A DNA stretch of 64,000 nucleotides from Sagittula stellata E-37. Its GTDB lineage: Bacteria; Pseudomonadota; Alphaproteobacteria; Rhodobacterales; Rhodobacteraceae. Made by a program: the position numbers and the translations under genes. Below, in pieces: positions 26,164 through 35,358 of this stretch (positions within the stretch are counted from its first letter, which is position 1; each line of letters opens with the position of its first letter). The notes under the pieces were generated by a model. The model was not told where the DNA came from. It searched no databases and saw only the letters and a program-made list of their open reading frames with translations. Where the stretch lies: NCBI RefSeq assembly GCF_039724765.1, contig NZ_CP155729.1:930001-994000 (forward strand). Reading direction: 5' to 3'.

Positions 26164-26991
26164 TCAGCGCAGGGTGCAGGCGGCGACCCACCATGCCGGG
26201 TGCGCCTTCTGCAAGTCCGTCGCTGCGGCTTTTGCCGTTTTCAGATCGTCGAACAAGGCAAAGCAGGTGGCACCGGAGCCGGACATGCGTGCTAGCCGTG
26301 CACCGGTTTGCCCACCAAGCGCCGTCAGAACGTCACCGATCACCGGTTGCAGCGCGATGGCGGGCGCCTGCAGATCGTTGCGTTGCGCCGAGAGCCAAAC
26401 CAGCGCAGCGGCAGGGCCGCCGCCCTCCGGCATCTCGGACATCGGCGCATTTTCCTTGCAGGACAAAGCCTTGAACACGGACGGGGTAGAGACTTCGACG
26501 CCCGGATTGACGAGCACCGCATGCAGCGGGGCCATGAACAGCGGCAGGACGTGATCTCCGATGCCGCTCATTCGTGCGGCGTGGCCAACCATGCAGACTG
26601 GCACGTCCGCGCCCAGCGTGAGGGGATCGACCGGGGAAGGGCGCCCGTACAGCGCCTCCATCGCCCGCAGCACCGCCGCCGCGTCCGACGACCCGCCACC
26701 GATGCCTGCCGCGGCTGGAAGATGCTTGTCGAGGGTGATCGCGACAGGGCAACCGAACGCCTCTGCCGCTTTCCAGCACAGGTTCCGCCTGTCGGCAGGG
26801 ACCCCTGCCGCGCGCGATCCGGTGATCTCAAGCGATACTTCGGGCGCGTCCCGCAGGCGCACCGTGTCGCCCACGTCCGCAAACATCACGAGACTGTCGA
26901 GCAGGTGGTAGCCGTCGTCACGCTGTCCCGTCACGTGCAGCGCAAGATTGATCTTCGCCGGAGCGAAGGCTTCTGTCTGGCGTCCGGTCAT
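26164..26991 (-). CDS. ispE: 4-diphosphocytidyl-2-C-methyl-D-erythritol kinase
   Basis: IspE phosphorylates CDP-methylerythritol in the MEP isoprenoid pathway. The 275-residue GHMP kinase starts Phe-Ala-Pro-Ala-Lys-Ile-Asn-Leu-Ala-Leu-His-Val and has the ATP loop Pro-Ala-Ala-Ala-Gly-Ile-Gly-Gly-Gly-Ser-Ser-Asp near residue 91, with Met-Ser-Gly-Ser-Gly-Ala-Thr-Cys-Phe near 240. The start at 26991 drops a 60-residue Arg-rich extension. It follows the TPR gene by 29 bases and probably shares its transcript. Confidence 0.95.
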   Translation of the reverse strand: MTGRQTEAFAPAKINLALHVTGQRDDGYHLLDSLVMFADVGDTVRLRDAPEVSLEITGSRAAGVPADRRNLCWKAAEAFGCPVAITLDKHLPAAAGIGGGSSDAAAVLRAMEALYGRPSPVDPLTLGADVPVCMVGHAARMSGIGDHVLPLFMAPLHAVLVNPGVEVSTPSVFKALSCKENAPMSEMPEGGGPAAALVWLSAQRNDLQAPAIALQPVIGDVLTALGGQTGARLARMSGSGATCFALFDDLKTAKAAATDLQKAHPAWWVAACTLR

Positions 26992-27020
26992 GGGTGATGC
27001 CCGCCTTCGCGGCGGCAGGC

Positions 27021-28736
27021 TCAGTCCGAAACCTCGGCCCGCTGCAACGGCGGTGCGCCTTCTTCGGCGAGGACCTGATCCAGACCGACCGCCAGCTTGC
27101 GTTTGATGCGTTCGGGATCGGCCTCTGCGGAGGCATCTTCCCAGTCGACGAAGGACAGGGCGCGCTTCCACATGAATTCGGCCTCACGTTCCCGCCCGAC
27201 GGCCCAGTACGCATCGCCGAGGTGATCGTTGACCACCGGGTCGATGGGCATGAGTTCGGCCGCGCGTTCCATGTGCGGCACGGCCTCCTCGTAACGTCCG
27301 AGGCGGTAAAGCACCCAACCCAGGCTGTCGACGATGTAGCCGGAGTTCGGGCGTGCCGCGACGGCGCGCTCGATCATGTTCAGCGCTTCGTCCAGTTTGC
27401 GGTGCTGTTCCACCAGCGAATAGCCGAGGTAGTTCAGCACCTGCGGTTGCTCGGGGTTGAGGTCCAGGGCCTTGCGGAAGTCGGCTTCTGCCTCCTCCCA
27501 CTTTTCCTGCCGCTCATAGCTGATCGCGCGCGCGTAGTAGAGGAACCACAGCCGCTCCGACTCCTGCTCGTAAAGCGACAGCGCTTTCGTGTAGGCGGTG
27601 ACAGCATCTTCGTAACGCTGTTCCTGCCGGAAGATGTCGCCGAGCGTGGTGTGTACCACGGGCAGGTCCGGCTGCTGTTCGGCGAGCGTCTCAAGCACGG
27701 CAATGGCCTGCGCTGTCTTGTCCTGATCGCGCAGCGCCTCCGCTTCGCCAAGCACGGCGGCATGGCGCGAGGGGTCGTCGGTGGGAACCTCCTCGAACAC
27801 CTGCTCCGCCAGTTCGTACTGGCCCATGTCGGACAGAAGATCGCCCGCCAGCAGGATTGCGTCGACATGGTCGGGGCGCAGATACTCCGCCATGCGCGCA
27901 TAAAGCAGGGTCAGCTCGTCGCTGCCTTCGTTGGATAGCGCCCCCGCGAGAGTGTAGAACACTTCGGCGATCCCCTCCTTCGGGGTGCGGACATGAGAGA
28001 ACGCCAGCTTGTCGCCGCTTGCCAGCGCATCGCGCATCTGCTGCAGTGCGGGGTCAAGGTCGGTTCCGAAATTCTCGTCCAGCATGGCAACGGCCGCTTC
28101 CGAGCGGCCGAGCTGGGACATCACCTCGGCCCGGGCCATGACGCCGCGGCGGGTGGAGGCCATGCCGTTCGCCTCATCTTCGTCGAAGATCGCGGCAGCG
28201 CTTTCGAAGTCGCCCACCGAAGCGAGGGCCAGAGCCTTGTGATAAGACGCGAACGGCCCGAGGCCAGGCATCTTGGCGACGTTGTCGAATTCGATCAGTG
28301 CCGCGCTCATGTCGCCCGCACCGAGTTGTGCCCAGGCCTTCACAAGACCGTCGGCCAGCGGTCCGATGCCGCGCTTGTCGTCGATGGACTGGATGACATT
28401 GGCGAAGCTTTCGCTTTCGACGGCCGTGGTCAGCGCGGCCATCTGGGCGATCTGGCTTTCGTTGCCGGCTTCGGCCATGCGTTCTGCCAGGAGTGCCGCC
28501 TTGCCGAAGTTTCCCAGCGACATCTCTGCCAGGATGGCGCGCTCCAGCAGTTCCGCGCGCCCCGGATCGAAAGCCAGCGCGCGTTCATAGTAGTGCGCCG
28601 CAGAGGCGAAGTCGCCGAGGAAGCTGGCTTGACGTGCGGCGAGGTAATCTCCGGCTATTCCGTTCGCGCTGACCGCCGTTGCGGATGCGGCGAGAGCAAG
28701 AAAACCTGCACGGATGCGCTTTGCCCAAAGGTCCAA
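27021..28736 (-). CDS. TPR-repeat protein, exported
   Basis: The product is about 571 residues, made almost wholly of tetratricopeptide repeats from residue 30 on (for example Tyr-Glu-Arg-Ala-Leu-Ala-Phe-Asp-Pro and Asp-Phe-Arg-Lys-Ala-Leu-Asp-Leu-Asn-Pro). The N-terminus is a signal peptide (Arg-Ile-Arg-Ala-Gly then hydrophobic to Ser-Ala-Asn). No ATG lies near the signal; a TTG at 28736 placed 9 bases after AAGGGGAG is the best start, while the frame is open to 28808. It probably acts as a periplasmic scaffold; upstream is the PilZ gene and downstream ispE. Confidence 0.83.
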   Translation of the reverse strand: MDLWAKRIRAGFLALAASATAVSANGIAGDYLAARQASFLGDFASAAHYYERALAFDPGRAELLERAILAEMSLGNFGKAALLAERMAEAGNESQIAQMAALTTAVESESFANVIQSIDDKRGIGPLADGLVKAWAQLGAGDMSAALIEFDNVAKMPGLGPFASYHKALALASVGDFESAAAIFDEDEANGMASTRRGVMARAEVMSQLGRSEAAVAMLDENFGTDLDPALQQMRDALASGDKLAFSHVRTPKEGIAEVFYTLAGALSNEGSDELTLLYARMAEYLRPDHVDAILLAGDLLSDMGQYELAEQVFEEVPTDDPSRHAAVLGEAEALRDQDKTAQAIAVLETLAEQQPDLPVVHTTLGDIFRQEQRYEDAVTAYTKALSLYEQESERLWFLYYARAISYERQEKWEEAEADFRKALDLNPEQPQVLNYLGYSLVEQHRKLDEALNMIERAVAARPNSGYIVDSLGWVLYRLGRYEEAVPHMERAAELMPIDPVVNDHLGDAYWAVGREREAEFMWKRALSFVDWEDASAEADPERIKRKLAVGLDQVLAEEGAPPLQRAEVSD

Positions 28737-28851
28737 GGTGACGGTCTCCCCTTCGTTTTTCGTTGCGCAGAGCCTAGAGCGGCAGGGCGGGCAAGGCAAT
28801 GAGAACACCGCTCACGAAGCGGCGAGAGGGCGGACCGACATCCGCTGGCGC

Positions 28852-29142
28852 CTAAAGCAGGCTCAGATCGCGGTATTGGCGCAGGTTCTGGAGCTGCGCC
28901 GCATCTAGCGGCGTCTCGAACGAGAGGGCCACGCCCCGGGGGCTGATGCGCACGACGCTTGCGTACACCGGCTGACGCATGGCCATGAGTTTCACCCGCG
29001 ACCCGACCGCCAAGGGCAGGCTCCCCTCGGCGAATGCCCCTGTTTCGGACACGTTCACTATGGTGGCGGCAAAGTCGCCGTCTTCGGAACGCAGTTCAAA
29101 GCCCCAGGCGCTTGGCCAGCGGTCCGCACGTTTCTTCATCAT
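28852..29142 (-). CDS. PilZ domain protein
   Basis: The 96-residue protein is a single PilZ domain: Lys-Arg-Ala-Asp-Arg at the N-terminus as the Arg-rich switch and Asn-Val-Ser-Glu-Thr-Gly-Ala-Phe near residue 31 (the Asn/Asp-x-Ser-x-x-Gly motif). Such domains bind cyclic di-GMP. The start at 29142 is chosen because a GGGGG run lies seven bases upstream; ATGs at 29163 and 29181 are in frame. It follows the ETF-QO gene on the same strand. Confidence 0.82.
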   Translation of the reverse strand: MMKKRADRWPSAWGFELRSEDGDFAATIVNVSETGAFAEGSLPLAVGSRVKLMAMRQPVYASVVRISPRGVALSFETPLDAAQLQNLRQYRDLSLL

Positions 29143-29220
29143 GGCACTGCCCCCGTTTGGCATTTTCAGGGACAGTGGCAAATCCGTGTTTATGTGAGGT
29201 TAAGCGAAAAGCGCCCGTGC

Positions 29221-30867
29221 TCACATGTTCGGATAATTCGGACCGTCGCCGCCCTGCGGAACCGTCCAGTTGATGTTCTGGGCCGGGTCCTTGATATCGC
29301 AGGTCTTGCAGTGCACGCAGTTCTGGAAGTTGATGACGAACTGCTTGTCGCCGTCCTTCTCCACGAACTCGTAGACGCCCGCCGGGCAATACCGTTGCGA
29401 CGGTCCGGCGTAGGTCGCGAGGTTCTTCAACGGGACTGCCGGGTCCTTCAGCTTCAGGTGCGCGGGCTGGCTCTCTTCGTGGTTGGTGAACGAGTAGGAG
29501 ACGTTGGTCAGCCGGTCGAAGGACAGCTTGCCGTCGGGCTTTGGATACTCGATCGGCGTGAAGTCCGACGCCTTGCCCGTCGCTTCCGCGTCGGTCTTGC
29601 CATGGCCCAGCGTGCCGAAGAACGAAAAACCGAGCAGACTGTTGGTCCACATGTCCAGCCCGCCAAGCGCCAGCGACGGGGCCATGCCCCATTTCGACCA
29701 CATCGGCTTCACGTTGCGCACCGGCTTCAGGTCCTTGCCGATGGCGCCATCGCGCACCTCGGTCTCGTAATCGGTCAATTCGTCGCCCGCGCGGTCTGCC
29801 TTGATCGCGGCATAGGCGGCTTCCGCCGCGGCCTTTCCCGAGAGCATCGCGTTGTGGTTGCCCTTGATGCGCGGCACGTTGACCATGCCCACCGAGCAAC
29901 CCAGAAGCGCCACGCCCGGCGCGACCATTTTCGGCATCGACTGGTAGCCGCCTTCCGAGATCGCCCGCGCGCCGTAGGCCACGCGCTTGCCGCCGGCCAG
30001 CAGGTCCGCGACCATCGGGTGATGCTTGAAACGCTGGAATTCCATGTAGGGATAGAGGTGCGGGTTCTTGTAATTCAGGTGCACCACGAAGCCGACATAA
30101 ACCTGGTTGTTGTCGAGGTGGTAAATGAACGACCCGCCCCCGGCGTTCGAACCCAGTGGCCAACCCATGGTGTGGGTGACCGTGCCCTCGCGGTGCTTGG
30201 CCGGGTCGATTTCCCAGATTTCCTTCATGCCGAGGCCGAACTTCTGCGGCTCCTTGCCCTTCGACAGGTCGTACTTCGCGATCACCTCTTTCGAGAGCGA
30301 GCCGCGCACACCCTCGGCCAGGAAGACGTACTTGCCGTGCAGTTCCATGCCCGGTTCGGTGTTCGGCCCGTAGGAGCCGTCCGGCTCAAGCCCGAAGACC
30401 CCGGCGACGACGCCCTTCACCTCGCCGTTGTCACCATAGACGAGTTCAGAACATGCCATGCCCGGGAAGATCTCGACGCCCAGTTCCTCGCCCTGCTCTG
30501 CCATCCAGCGGCAGACGTTGCCCATGGAGACGATGTACTTGCCGTGGTTGTCCATCAGCGACGGCATCGGCCAGTTCGGGATGCGGACCTTGCCCTCTTC
30601 CCCAAGGATGTAGAAGTTGTCCTTCTTCACAGGAACGGTGACCGGCGCGCCTTTTTCCTTCCAGTCGGGGATCAGCGCGTCGAGCCCACACGGGTCCAGG
30701 ACCGCCCCGGACAGGATGTGCGCGCCCACTTCGGAACCTTTCTCTAGCAGGACAACCGAAAGTTCGGGGTCAAGCTGCTTCAGGCGGATCGCGGCAGAGA
30801 GGCCGGCAGGGCCGCCCCCGACAATCACCACGTCGTATTCCATCGCTTCGCGCTCGATCTCGCTCAT
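29221..30867 (-). CDS. electron transfer flavoprotein-ubiquinone oxidoreductase
   Basis: ETF-QO passes electrons from acyl-CoA dehydrogenases, via ETF, into the quinone pool at the inner membrane. The 548-residue product has an N-terminal FAD site (Val-Ile-Val-Gly-Gly-Gly-Pro-Ala-Gly-Leu, about residue 14), the membrane-associated middle domain, and a C-terminal [4Fe-4S] ferredoxin-like domain with Cys-Pro-Ala-Gly-Val-Tyr and Cys-Val-His-Cys-Lys-Thr-Cys-Asp. Length matches the family. The start at 30867 removes an Arg-rich upstream extension. It is functionally linked to the acyl-CoA dehydrogenase at 18.6 kb. Confidence 0.96.
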   Translation of the reverse strand: MSEIEREAMEYDVVIVGGGPAGLSAAIRLKQLDPELSVVLLEKGSEVGAHILSGAVLDPCGLDALIPDWKEKGAPVTVPVKKDNFYILGEEGKVRIPNWPMPSLMDNHGKYIVSMGNVCRWMAEQGEELGVEIFPGMACSELVYGDNGEVKGVVAGVFGLEPDGSYGPNTEPGMELHGKYVFLAEGVRGSLSKEVIAKYDLSKGKEPQKFGLGMKEIWEIDPAKHREGTVTHTMGWPLGSNAGGGSFIYHLDNNQVYVGFVVHLNYKNPHLYPYMEFQRFKHHPMVADLLAGGKRVAYGARAISEGGYQSMPKMVAPGVALLGCSVGMVNVPRIKGNHNAMLSGKAAAEAAYAAIKADRAGDELTDYETEVRDGAIGKDLKPVRNVKPMWSKWGMAPSLALGGLDMWTNSLLGFSFFGTLGHGKTDAEATGKASDFTPIEYPKPDGKLSFDRLTNVSYSFTNHEESQPAHLKLKDPAVPLKNLATYAGPSQRYCPAGVYEFVEKDGDKQFVINFQNCVHCKTCDIKDPAQNINWTVPQGGDGPNYPNM

Positions 30868-31104
30868 GTCGCTCCCTCCAGAGGCACCCCCAAGGACACG
30901 CACGCGGCGGCCGGGTAATAAAATTTCAAGATTCCTAGCGCGGCGGCGCGGCATTCGTCAATGCGCGCGCAGCGTCACGAGGCCGCACGCTCAGCAGCAG
31001 CTAGCCGCAGCAGAAGGGCCATTGCCGAAGAAAAGCGACATCGGACGGACCAAAAGCGCGATTTGAGACAGGGGCCACCGCCAGACCGGCGGCCCCCGTG
31101 GCGA

Positions 31105-32199
31105 TCAGAAGACCAGATCGTCGAACCCGAGCGCAGAGGCGGCGATGTCCATGAACAGGGCCACGTCGTAGCCTTCGACGCTGACCAATGCGCCCTCGGC
31201 CGTATCGAAGATAGAGATTACACCGCCCCACAGGTCGGTCAGATTGACCTTGTCGATGCCGTCCTGGAAGTCCGCAACAATGTCGAAGCCGCTTTCCTGT
31301 GCGAAAACAAACACATCTGCGCCGTCGCCCCCGACCAGAAGGTCATCGCCCGCGCCCCCGAACAGCGTGTCGTTGCCACCTTCGCCCTTCAGCCAGTCAG
31401 CTCCGGCACCGCCCTCGATCAAGTCATTGCCGGACTCGCCGTCCATGGTGTCGTTGCCGTCCTCACCCTTCATCCAGTCGTCGCCTTCGCCGCCCAGCAT
31501 GAGGTCGTTCCCGGCTTCACCGTCCATGGTGTCGTCGTCCAGCCCGCCCTCGATGGTGTCGTTGCCTTCGCCGCCAAGCATCAGGTCGCGGCCCTGTTCA
31601 CCCTTCATCCAGTCGTCGCCAAGCCCGCCTTCGACCGTGTCATTGCCGGACTCGCCGTCCATGGTGTCGTTGCCGTCCTCACCCTTCATCCAGTCGTCGC
31701 CTTCGCCGCCCAGCATGAGGTCGTTCCCGGCTTCACCGTCCATGGTGTCGTCGTCCAGCCCGCCCTCGATGGTGTCGTTGCCTTCGCCGCCAAGCATCAG
31801 GTCGCGGCCCTGTTCACCCTTCATCCAGTCGTCGCCAAGCCCGCCTTCGACCGTGTCATTGCCGGACTCGCCGTCCATGGTGTCGTTGCCGTCCTCGCCT
31901 TTCATCCAGTCGTCGCCTTCGCCGCCCAGCATGAGGTCGTTTCCGGCTTCACCGTCCATGGTGTCGTTGTCCAGCCCGCCCTCGATGGTGTCGTTGCCTT
32001 CGCCACCCAACAGCAGATCGTAGCCGATGCCCCCCTTGAGCCAGTCGTCATCGAGACCGCCCCACAACACGTCGTCACCGGCCTCGCCATCGATCGTGTC
32101 GTTGCCTTCAAGGCCGTGGTACGTGTCATTGCCCTCAAGGAGAGCGATAAAATCGGCCATGTCTGTCCCAAACAGATTGTCGTCGCGGGTTGTCGGCAT
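31105..32199 (-). CDS. RTX-type calcium-binding repeat protein
   Basis: The 364-residue acidic protein consists of nonapeptide RTX repeats (Gly-Gly-x-Gly-x-Asp-x and variants such as Gly-Asn-Asp-Thr-Met-Asp-Gly-Glu) from about residue 20 to 285, which bind Ca2+ and fold as a beta-roll outside the cell. The C-terminal part (Asp-Val-Phe-Val-Phe-Ala-Gln-Glu, then Asp-Phe-Gln-Asp-Gly-Ile-Asp-Lys-Val-Asn-Leu) is the usual type I secretion end. There is no N-terminal catalytic domain and no type I secretion genes nearby. The repeats follow an eight-nonapeptide super-repeat. Confidence 0.9.
   Translation of the reverse strand: MPTTRDDNLFGTDMADFIALLEGNDTYHGLEGNDTIDGEAGDDVLWGGLDDDWLKGGIGYDLLLGGEGNDTIEGGLDNDTMDGEAGNDLMLGGEGDDWMKGEDGNDTMDGESGNDTVEGGLGDDWMKGEQGRDLMLGGEGNDTIEGGLDDDTMDGEAGNDLMLGGEGDDWMKGEDGNDTMDGESGNDTVEGGLGDDWMKGEQGRDLMLGGEGNDTIEGGLDDDTMDGEAGNDLMLGGEGDDWMKGEDGNDTMDGESGNDLIEGGAGADWLKGEGGNDTLFGGAGDDLLVGGDGADVFVFAQESGFDIVADFQDGIDKVNLTDLWGGVISIFDTAEGALVSVEGYDVALFMDIAASALGFDDLVF
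31429..32020 (-). repeat. 216-bp tandem repeats inside the RTX gene
   Basis: Units at 31429-31644 and 31645-31860 are identical by eye over all 216 bases; a third partial unit from 31861 to about 32020 differs at a few third-codon or silent positions. Each unit encodes 72 residues, eight RTX nonapeptides. Within a unit, shorter segments also recur. Confidence 0.9.
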
Positions 32200-32582
32200 A
32201 GGTTTTCCCTCAGGTCTTATGAATCGTCTTTAGCGTGTCGCATGTCCGGACCGCCGCGGCCGGGAAACACGCCCGGAACGTACCCTTTACGGTGGAAATG
32301 TGTTCAGAAATCTCGCACCTACCGGCAGGTAGAGAACTATCCTCCCTGCACTCTTTGATTGTTTCGCAATTTGAGACAGTCTCTGCAAGAACTTCGCGCA
32401 TCTCTTTCCATGGTGCTCGGCCGAATCACTAGCGTCATGGCGGTGGGAACCTTGGCGGCATGGCGCGCGCGCGTCCGCCTTTCCGCGAAAACATGCTGGC
32501 AACCGCAGCCCGGGCACTTTACATCGTGGCGGACGGCGACGACACTCGACCACGACGCTTATCTCAGCAAAGAAAATCTTAT
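32200..32582. other. divergent intergenic region between RTX gene and greA
   Basis: This 383-base gap holds the promoters of two divergent genes. No gene is supported. The part 32300-32400 is AT-richer than the surroundings. A 14-bp dyad CTACC-GGCA-GGTAG lies at 32319-32332 and could be an operator for the RTX gene, whose ATG is 120 bases away; this is unproven. Confidence 0.5.
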
Positions 32583-33053
32583 ATGGACAAGATCCTGATA
32601 ACCCGCGCGGGCTTCACCGCGCTCGAAGCAGAATTGAAACAGCTCAAGTCCGTGGAGCGACCGGCCATCATCCAGGCCATCTCGGAGGCGCGCGAACTCG
32701 GCGATCTCAAGGAGAATGCCGAATACCATTCCGCGCGCGAAAAGCAGGGCTTCATCGAGGGGCGGATCAAGGAACTCGAAAGCGTGATCGGTCTGGCCGA
32801 GGTCATCGATCCGGCTTCGCTGTCTGGCTCCGTCAAGTTCGGCGCCACCGTGACCGTCGTCGACGAGGACACCGACGAGGAGAAGACCTGGCAGATCGTG
32901 GGCGAACACGAAGCCTCGATCGAAAAGGGGCTCCTGAACGTGAAATCGCCCATCGCGCGTGCCCTGATCGGCAAGGAAGAGGGTGACAGCGTCGAAGTGC
33001 GCACGCCCGGCGGCGAGAAGTCTTACGAGATCCTTTCGGTCTCCTACAAGTAA
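32583..33053 (+). CDS. greA: transcription elongation factor GreA
   Basis: GreA rescues backtracked RNA polymerase by stimulating transcript cleavage. The 156-residue protein has the N-terminal coiled coil with the acidic tip Ala-Arg-Glu-Leu-Gly-Asp-Leu-Lys-Glu-Asn-Ala-Glu-Tyr (about 36-48) and the C-terminal FKBP-like domain with Pro-Ile-Ala-Arg-Ala-Leu-Ile-Gly-Lys. The ATG at 32583 is chosen by the family start Met-Asp-Lys-Ile; the frame is open farther upstream. The next gene begins nine bases after its stop. Confidence 0.96.
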   Translation: MDKILITRAGFTALEAELKQLKSVERPAIIQAISEARELGDLKENAEYHSAREKQGFIEGRIKELESVIGLAEVIDPASLSGSVKFGATVTVVDEDTDEEKTWQIVGEHEASIEKGLLNVKSPIARALIGKEEGDSVEVRTPGGEKSYEILSVSYK

Positions 33054-33062
33054 GCGGGCCAG

Positions 33063-34061
33063 ATGGCGGAACCAAAGGAAGCCCGTCCGACGTTGCCCGG
33101 CCTCTACAGCCGGGGCGAGGCGGCGGGCATCACCGCGGTCGAGATCACGGCGCTTGTGCTGTCGGTGATCTGGCTGATCGTGGCATCGTCCTATTTCCTG
33201 ACCGGCGGTGACACCGGGGCAGAGGGCCTGCGTTTCCTGCAGGTCCTTATGGCGATCGTGCTGCCCGTGGCGATGATCTGGGTGGCCGCCATGGCCATTC
33301 GCGCCGCCAGGGTCATGCGCACGGAAAGCGCCCGGCTTCAGGCGGCCATCGACGCGCTGCGCCAGGCTTACGTCGCGCAGTCGCAGGCCGGGAAGGGCCA
33401 GCAGCCGCATCCCGCGGTACTGAAGCGGCTCGACGAACTGGGCGGCGGGGTACGCAATCTGGAAACCACGCTGGCCATGCTGGGTGGCATCCGGCAGGCC
33501 GATCCCATGGCGCTGCAGGCTCAGGCGAACCAGGCGGAGGACAACCAGCCGACGTTGTCGCTTGGCACGCCTGCCGAGGCGATGCAGCCGCCCCTGTCGA
33601 ACGAAGACCTGATCCGCGCGCTGCATTTCCCCGAGACGGCCGAGGACGAAGTGGGCTTTGCCGCGCTGCGCCGTGCGCTGCGCGACCGGTCGGCGGCCAA
33701 GCTGATCCAGGCCGCACAGGACGTGCTGACCCTGATGAGCCAGGACGGCATCTACATGGACGACCTGCGCCCGGACATGGCCCGGCCCGAGGTCTGGCGC
33801 GCCTTCGCGCGGGGCGACCGGGGGCGGACCATTGCGCCGCTGGGGGGCGTGCACGACCGCTCGTCGCTGGCGCTGACCGCCGCACGGATGCGCGAGGACA
33901 CGATCTTCCGCGATGCGGCACACCATTTCCTGCGGCGCTACGACCAGATGTTCGCCAATGTCGAGCCGGGCTTCTCGGACGAGGACATATCGGCCTTCGC
34001 ATCGACCCGGACGTCGCGCGCCTTCATGCTGCTCGGGCGGGTCGCGGGCACCTTCGACTGA
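33063..34061 (+). CDS. conserved membrane protein of unknown function
   Basis: The 332-residue protein has two hydrophobic helices near the N-terminus (about residues 25-48 and 58-80), an Arg/Ala-rich helical stretch (80-105) likely forming a coiled coil, a Gln/Pro-rich linker (about 130-180), and a soluble helical C-terminal domain with Phe-Ala-Arg-Gly-Asp-Arg-Gly-Arg. I do not recognise a characterised family. It is nine bases after greA and probably cotranscribed. It is convergent with moeA. Confidence 0.8.
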   Translation: MAEPKEARPTLPGLYSRGEAAGITAVEITALVLSVIWLIVASSYFLTGGDTGAEGLRFLQVLMAIVLPVAMIWVAAMAIRAARVMRTESARLQAAIDALRQAYVAQSQAGKGQQPHPAVLKRLDELGGGVRNLETTLAMLGGIRQADPMALQAQANQAEDNQPTLSLGTPAEAMQPPLSNEDLIRALHFPETAEDEVGFAALRRALRDRSAAKLIQAAQDVLTLMSQDGIYMDDLRPDMARPEVWRAFARGDRGRTIAPLGGVHDRSSLALTAARMREDTIFRDAAHHFLRRYDQMFANVEPGFSDEDISAFASTRTSRAFMLLGRVAGTFD

Positions 34062-34098
34062 TCGACCCTGGCAGGCCTGCGTGGCGTGACGGGCCGCG

Positions 34099-35358
34099 CT
34101 ACAGCCCGAAACTGCCGAACGGGATAAACCGGACAATGTCGCCCGGCGCGATGTCTCTGGCGCCGTCGTCCAGTTCCACAAAGCCCTCAGCCCAGCTCAG
34201 TCCCGACACCCGGCCCGATCCTTCGGAGGCGAAGACCTCTGCGCGGCCTTCGCGGATGCGGGCGCGCAGGTATTCCCGACGGCCCGGTTTCTTCCGTTTC
34301 GTGAAAGCGGAGGGGACGTCGAATCCCACTGGCGCCTGCCAGCCGGTTCCGGCCAGAAGCCCCATGGCGGGACGTGCGAAGACCAGCGTGCAGACGAAGG
34401 CCGCCACCGGGTTGCCCGGCAGACCGAACACCGGAACACCCTGCCACATGCCAAGCGCCAGCGGCCGCCCGGGTTTCAGGGCGATGCGCCATTCGGCAAG
34501 GGCGCCGGTGTCGCGCAACAGCGCGGAAACATGGTCTTCGTCGCCTGCCGATGCCCCGCCCGAGGTCAGGATCGCGTCCACCGCGCCGACCGCTCCGTCC
34601 AGTCGGGCCCGCAGGACATCCCGGTTGTCGCGCACGTGCCCCAGATCGATTGCTTCGTAACCGAAGCGCGTTGCCATGCTCAGCAGCATCGGGCGGTTGG
34701 CGTCGAAGATCTGCCCCGGGGCCGCCCTGTTGCCGGGCTCGACGATCTCGTCGCCGGTGGACAGCACCCCGATCCGCAGCCGCGAGAAAACGGGCAGGGC
34801 GGAGTGACCCACTGCAGCGGCCAGCGCCAGATCGGCCGGAGTCAGGACGCGCCCGGCAGACAGGGCCAAGGCGCCCTCGGCCACGTCCTCGCCCGCTTTG
34901 CGAGTGTTCGCACCACGCTTCACCGGCCCGCGAAAGGCCACCTGCCCATCGCCCGTGGCGCAATCCTCGTCCAAAACGACGGTGTCGACGCCCTCCGGCA
35001 AGGCCGCGCCGGTCAGCACCCGCACAGCGGACCCTTCGGGGACGCGGCCCGCGAACGGCGCCCCGGCGGCGGAACGGCCCTCCACCAGCGGCAGCACCAC
35101 GTCACCCGCGCCGACAGAGCCACCGGCAAAACCGTAGCCGTCTACGGCGGTGTTGGCCTCTGGCGGGTTGGATCTGTACGCCAACAGGTCTTCTGCCAGC
35201 ACCCGCCCCAGGCCAGCGTCCAGCGGAACGTGCTCGCGGGCGACGACCGGCGCCAATCGTCGCTGCAGCATCGTCAGGGCCGTGTCGACCGGCGTCCAGT
35301 CGACACCCGGGGGAAGGGCAAAACAATCGTTGCGCAAGGGGGGCGGTTTCAGCGGCAT
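34099..35358 (-). CDS. moeA: molybdopterin molybdenumtransferase MoeA
   Basis: MoeA inserts molybdate into adenylylated molybdopterin. The 419-residue product has the four MoeA domains: Gly-Arg-Val-Leu-Ala-Glu-Asp near residue 50, Asp-Gly-Tyr-Gly-Phe, Arg-Val-Leu-Thr-Gly-Ala-Ala-Leu-Pro-Glu-Gly near 110, then the MoCF domain with Gly-Val-Leu-Ser-Thr-Gly-Asp-Glu and Thr-Ser-Gly-Gly-Ala-Ser-Ala-Gly-Asp-Glu-Asp, and domain IV with Lys-Pro-Gly-Arg-Pro. It overlaps the upstream unknown gene by 10 bp, which implies coupling. Confidence 0.95.
   Translation of the reverse strand: MPLKPPPLRNDCFALPPGVDWTPVDTALTMLQRRLAPVVAREHVPLDAGLGRVLAEDLLAYRSNPPEANTAVDGYGFAGGSVGAGDVVLPLVEGRSAAGAPFAGRVPEGSAVRVLTGAALPEGVDTVVLDEDCATGDGQVAFRGPVKRGANTRKAGEDVAEGALALSAGRVLTPADLALAAAVGHSALPVFSRLRIGVLSTGDEIVEPGNRAAPGQIFDANRPMLLSMATRFGYEAIDLGHVRDNRDVLRARLDGAVGAVDAILTSGGASAGDEDHVSALLRDTGALAEWRIALKPGRPLALGMWQGVPVFGLPGNPVAAFVCTLVFARPAMGLLAGTGWQAPVGFDVPSAFTKRKKPGRREYLRARIREGRAEVFASEGSGRVSGLSWAEGFVELDDGARDIAPGDIVRFIPFGSFGL

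Noticed and set aside
31429..32020. Regular repeats considered as a CRISPR array
   Set aside because: Units are contiguous coding repeats in frame without unique spacers, and no cas genes are present.
30961..32358. Forward frames with repeats over the RTX locus
   Set aside because: Antisense of the RTX repeats; the regular peptide pattern only mirrors the tandem DNA repeat.
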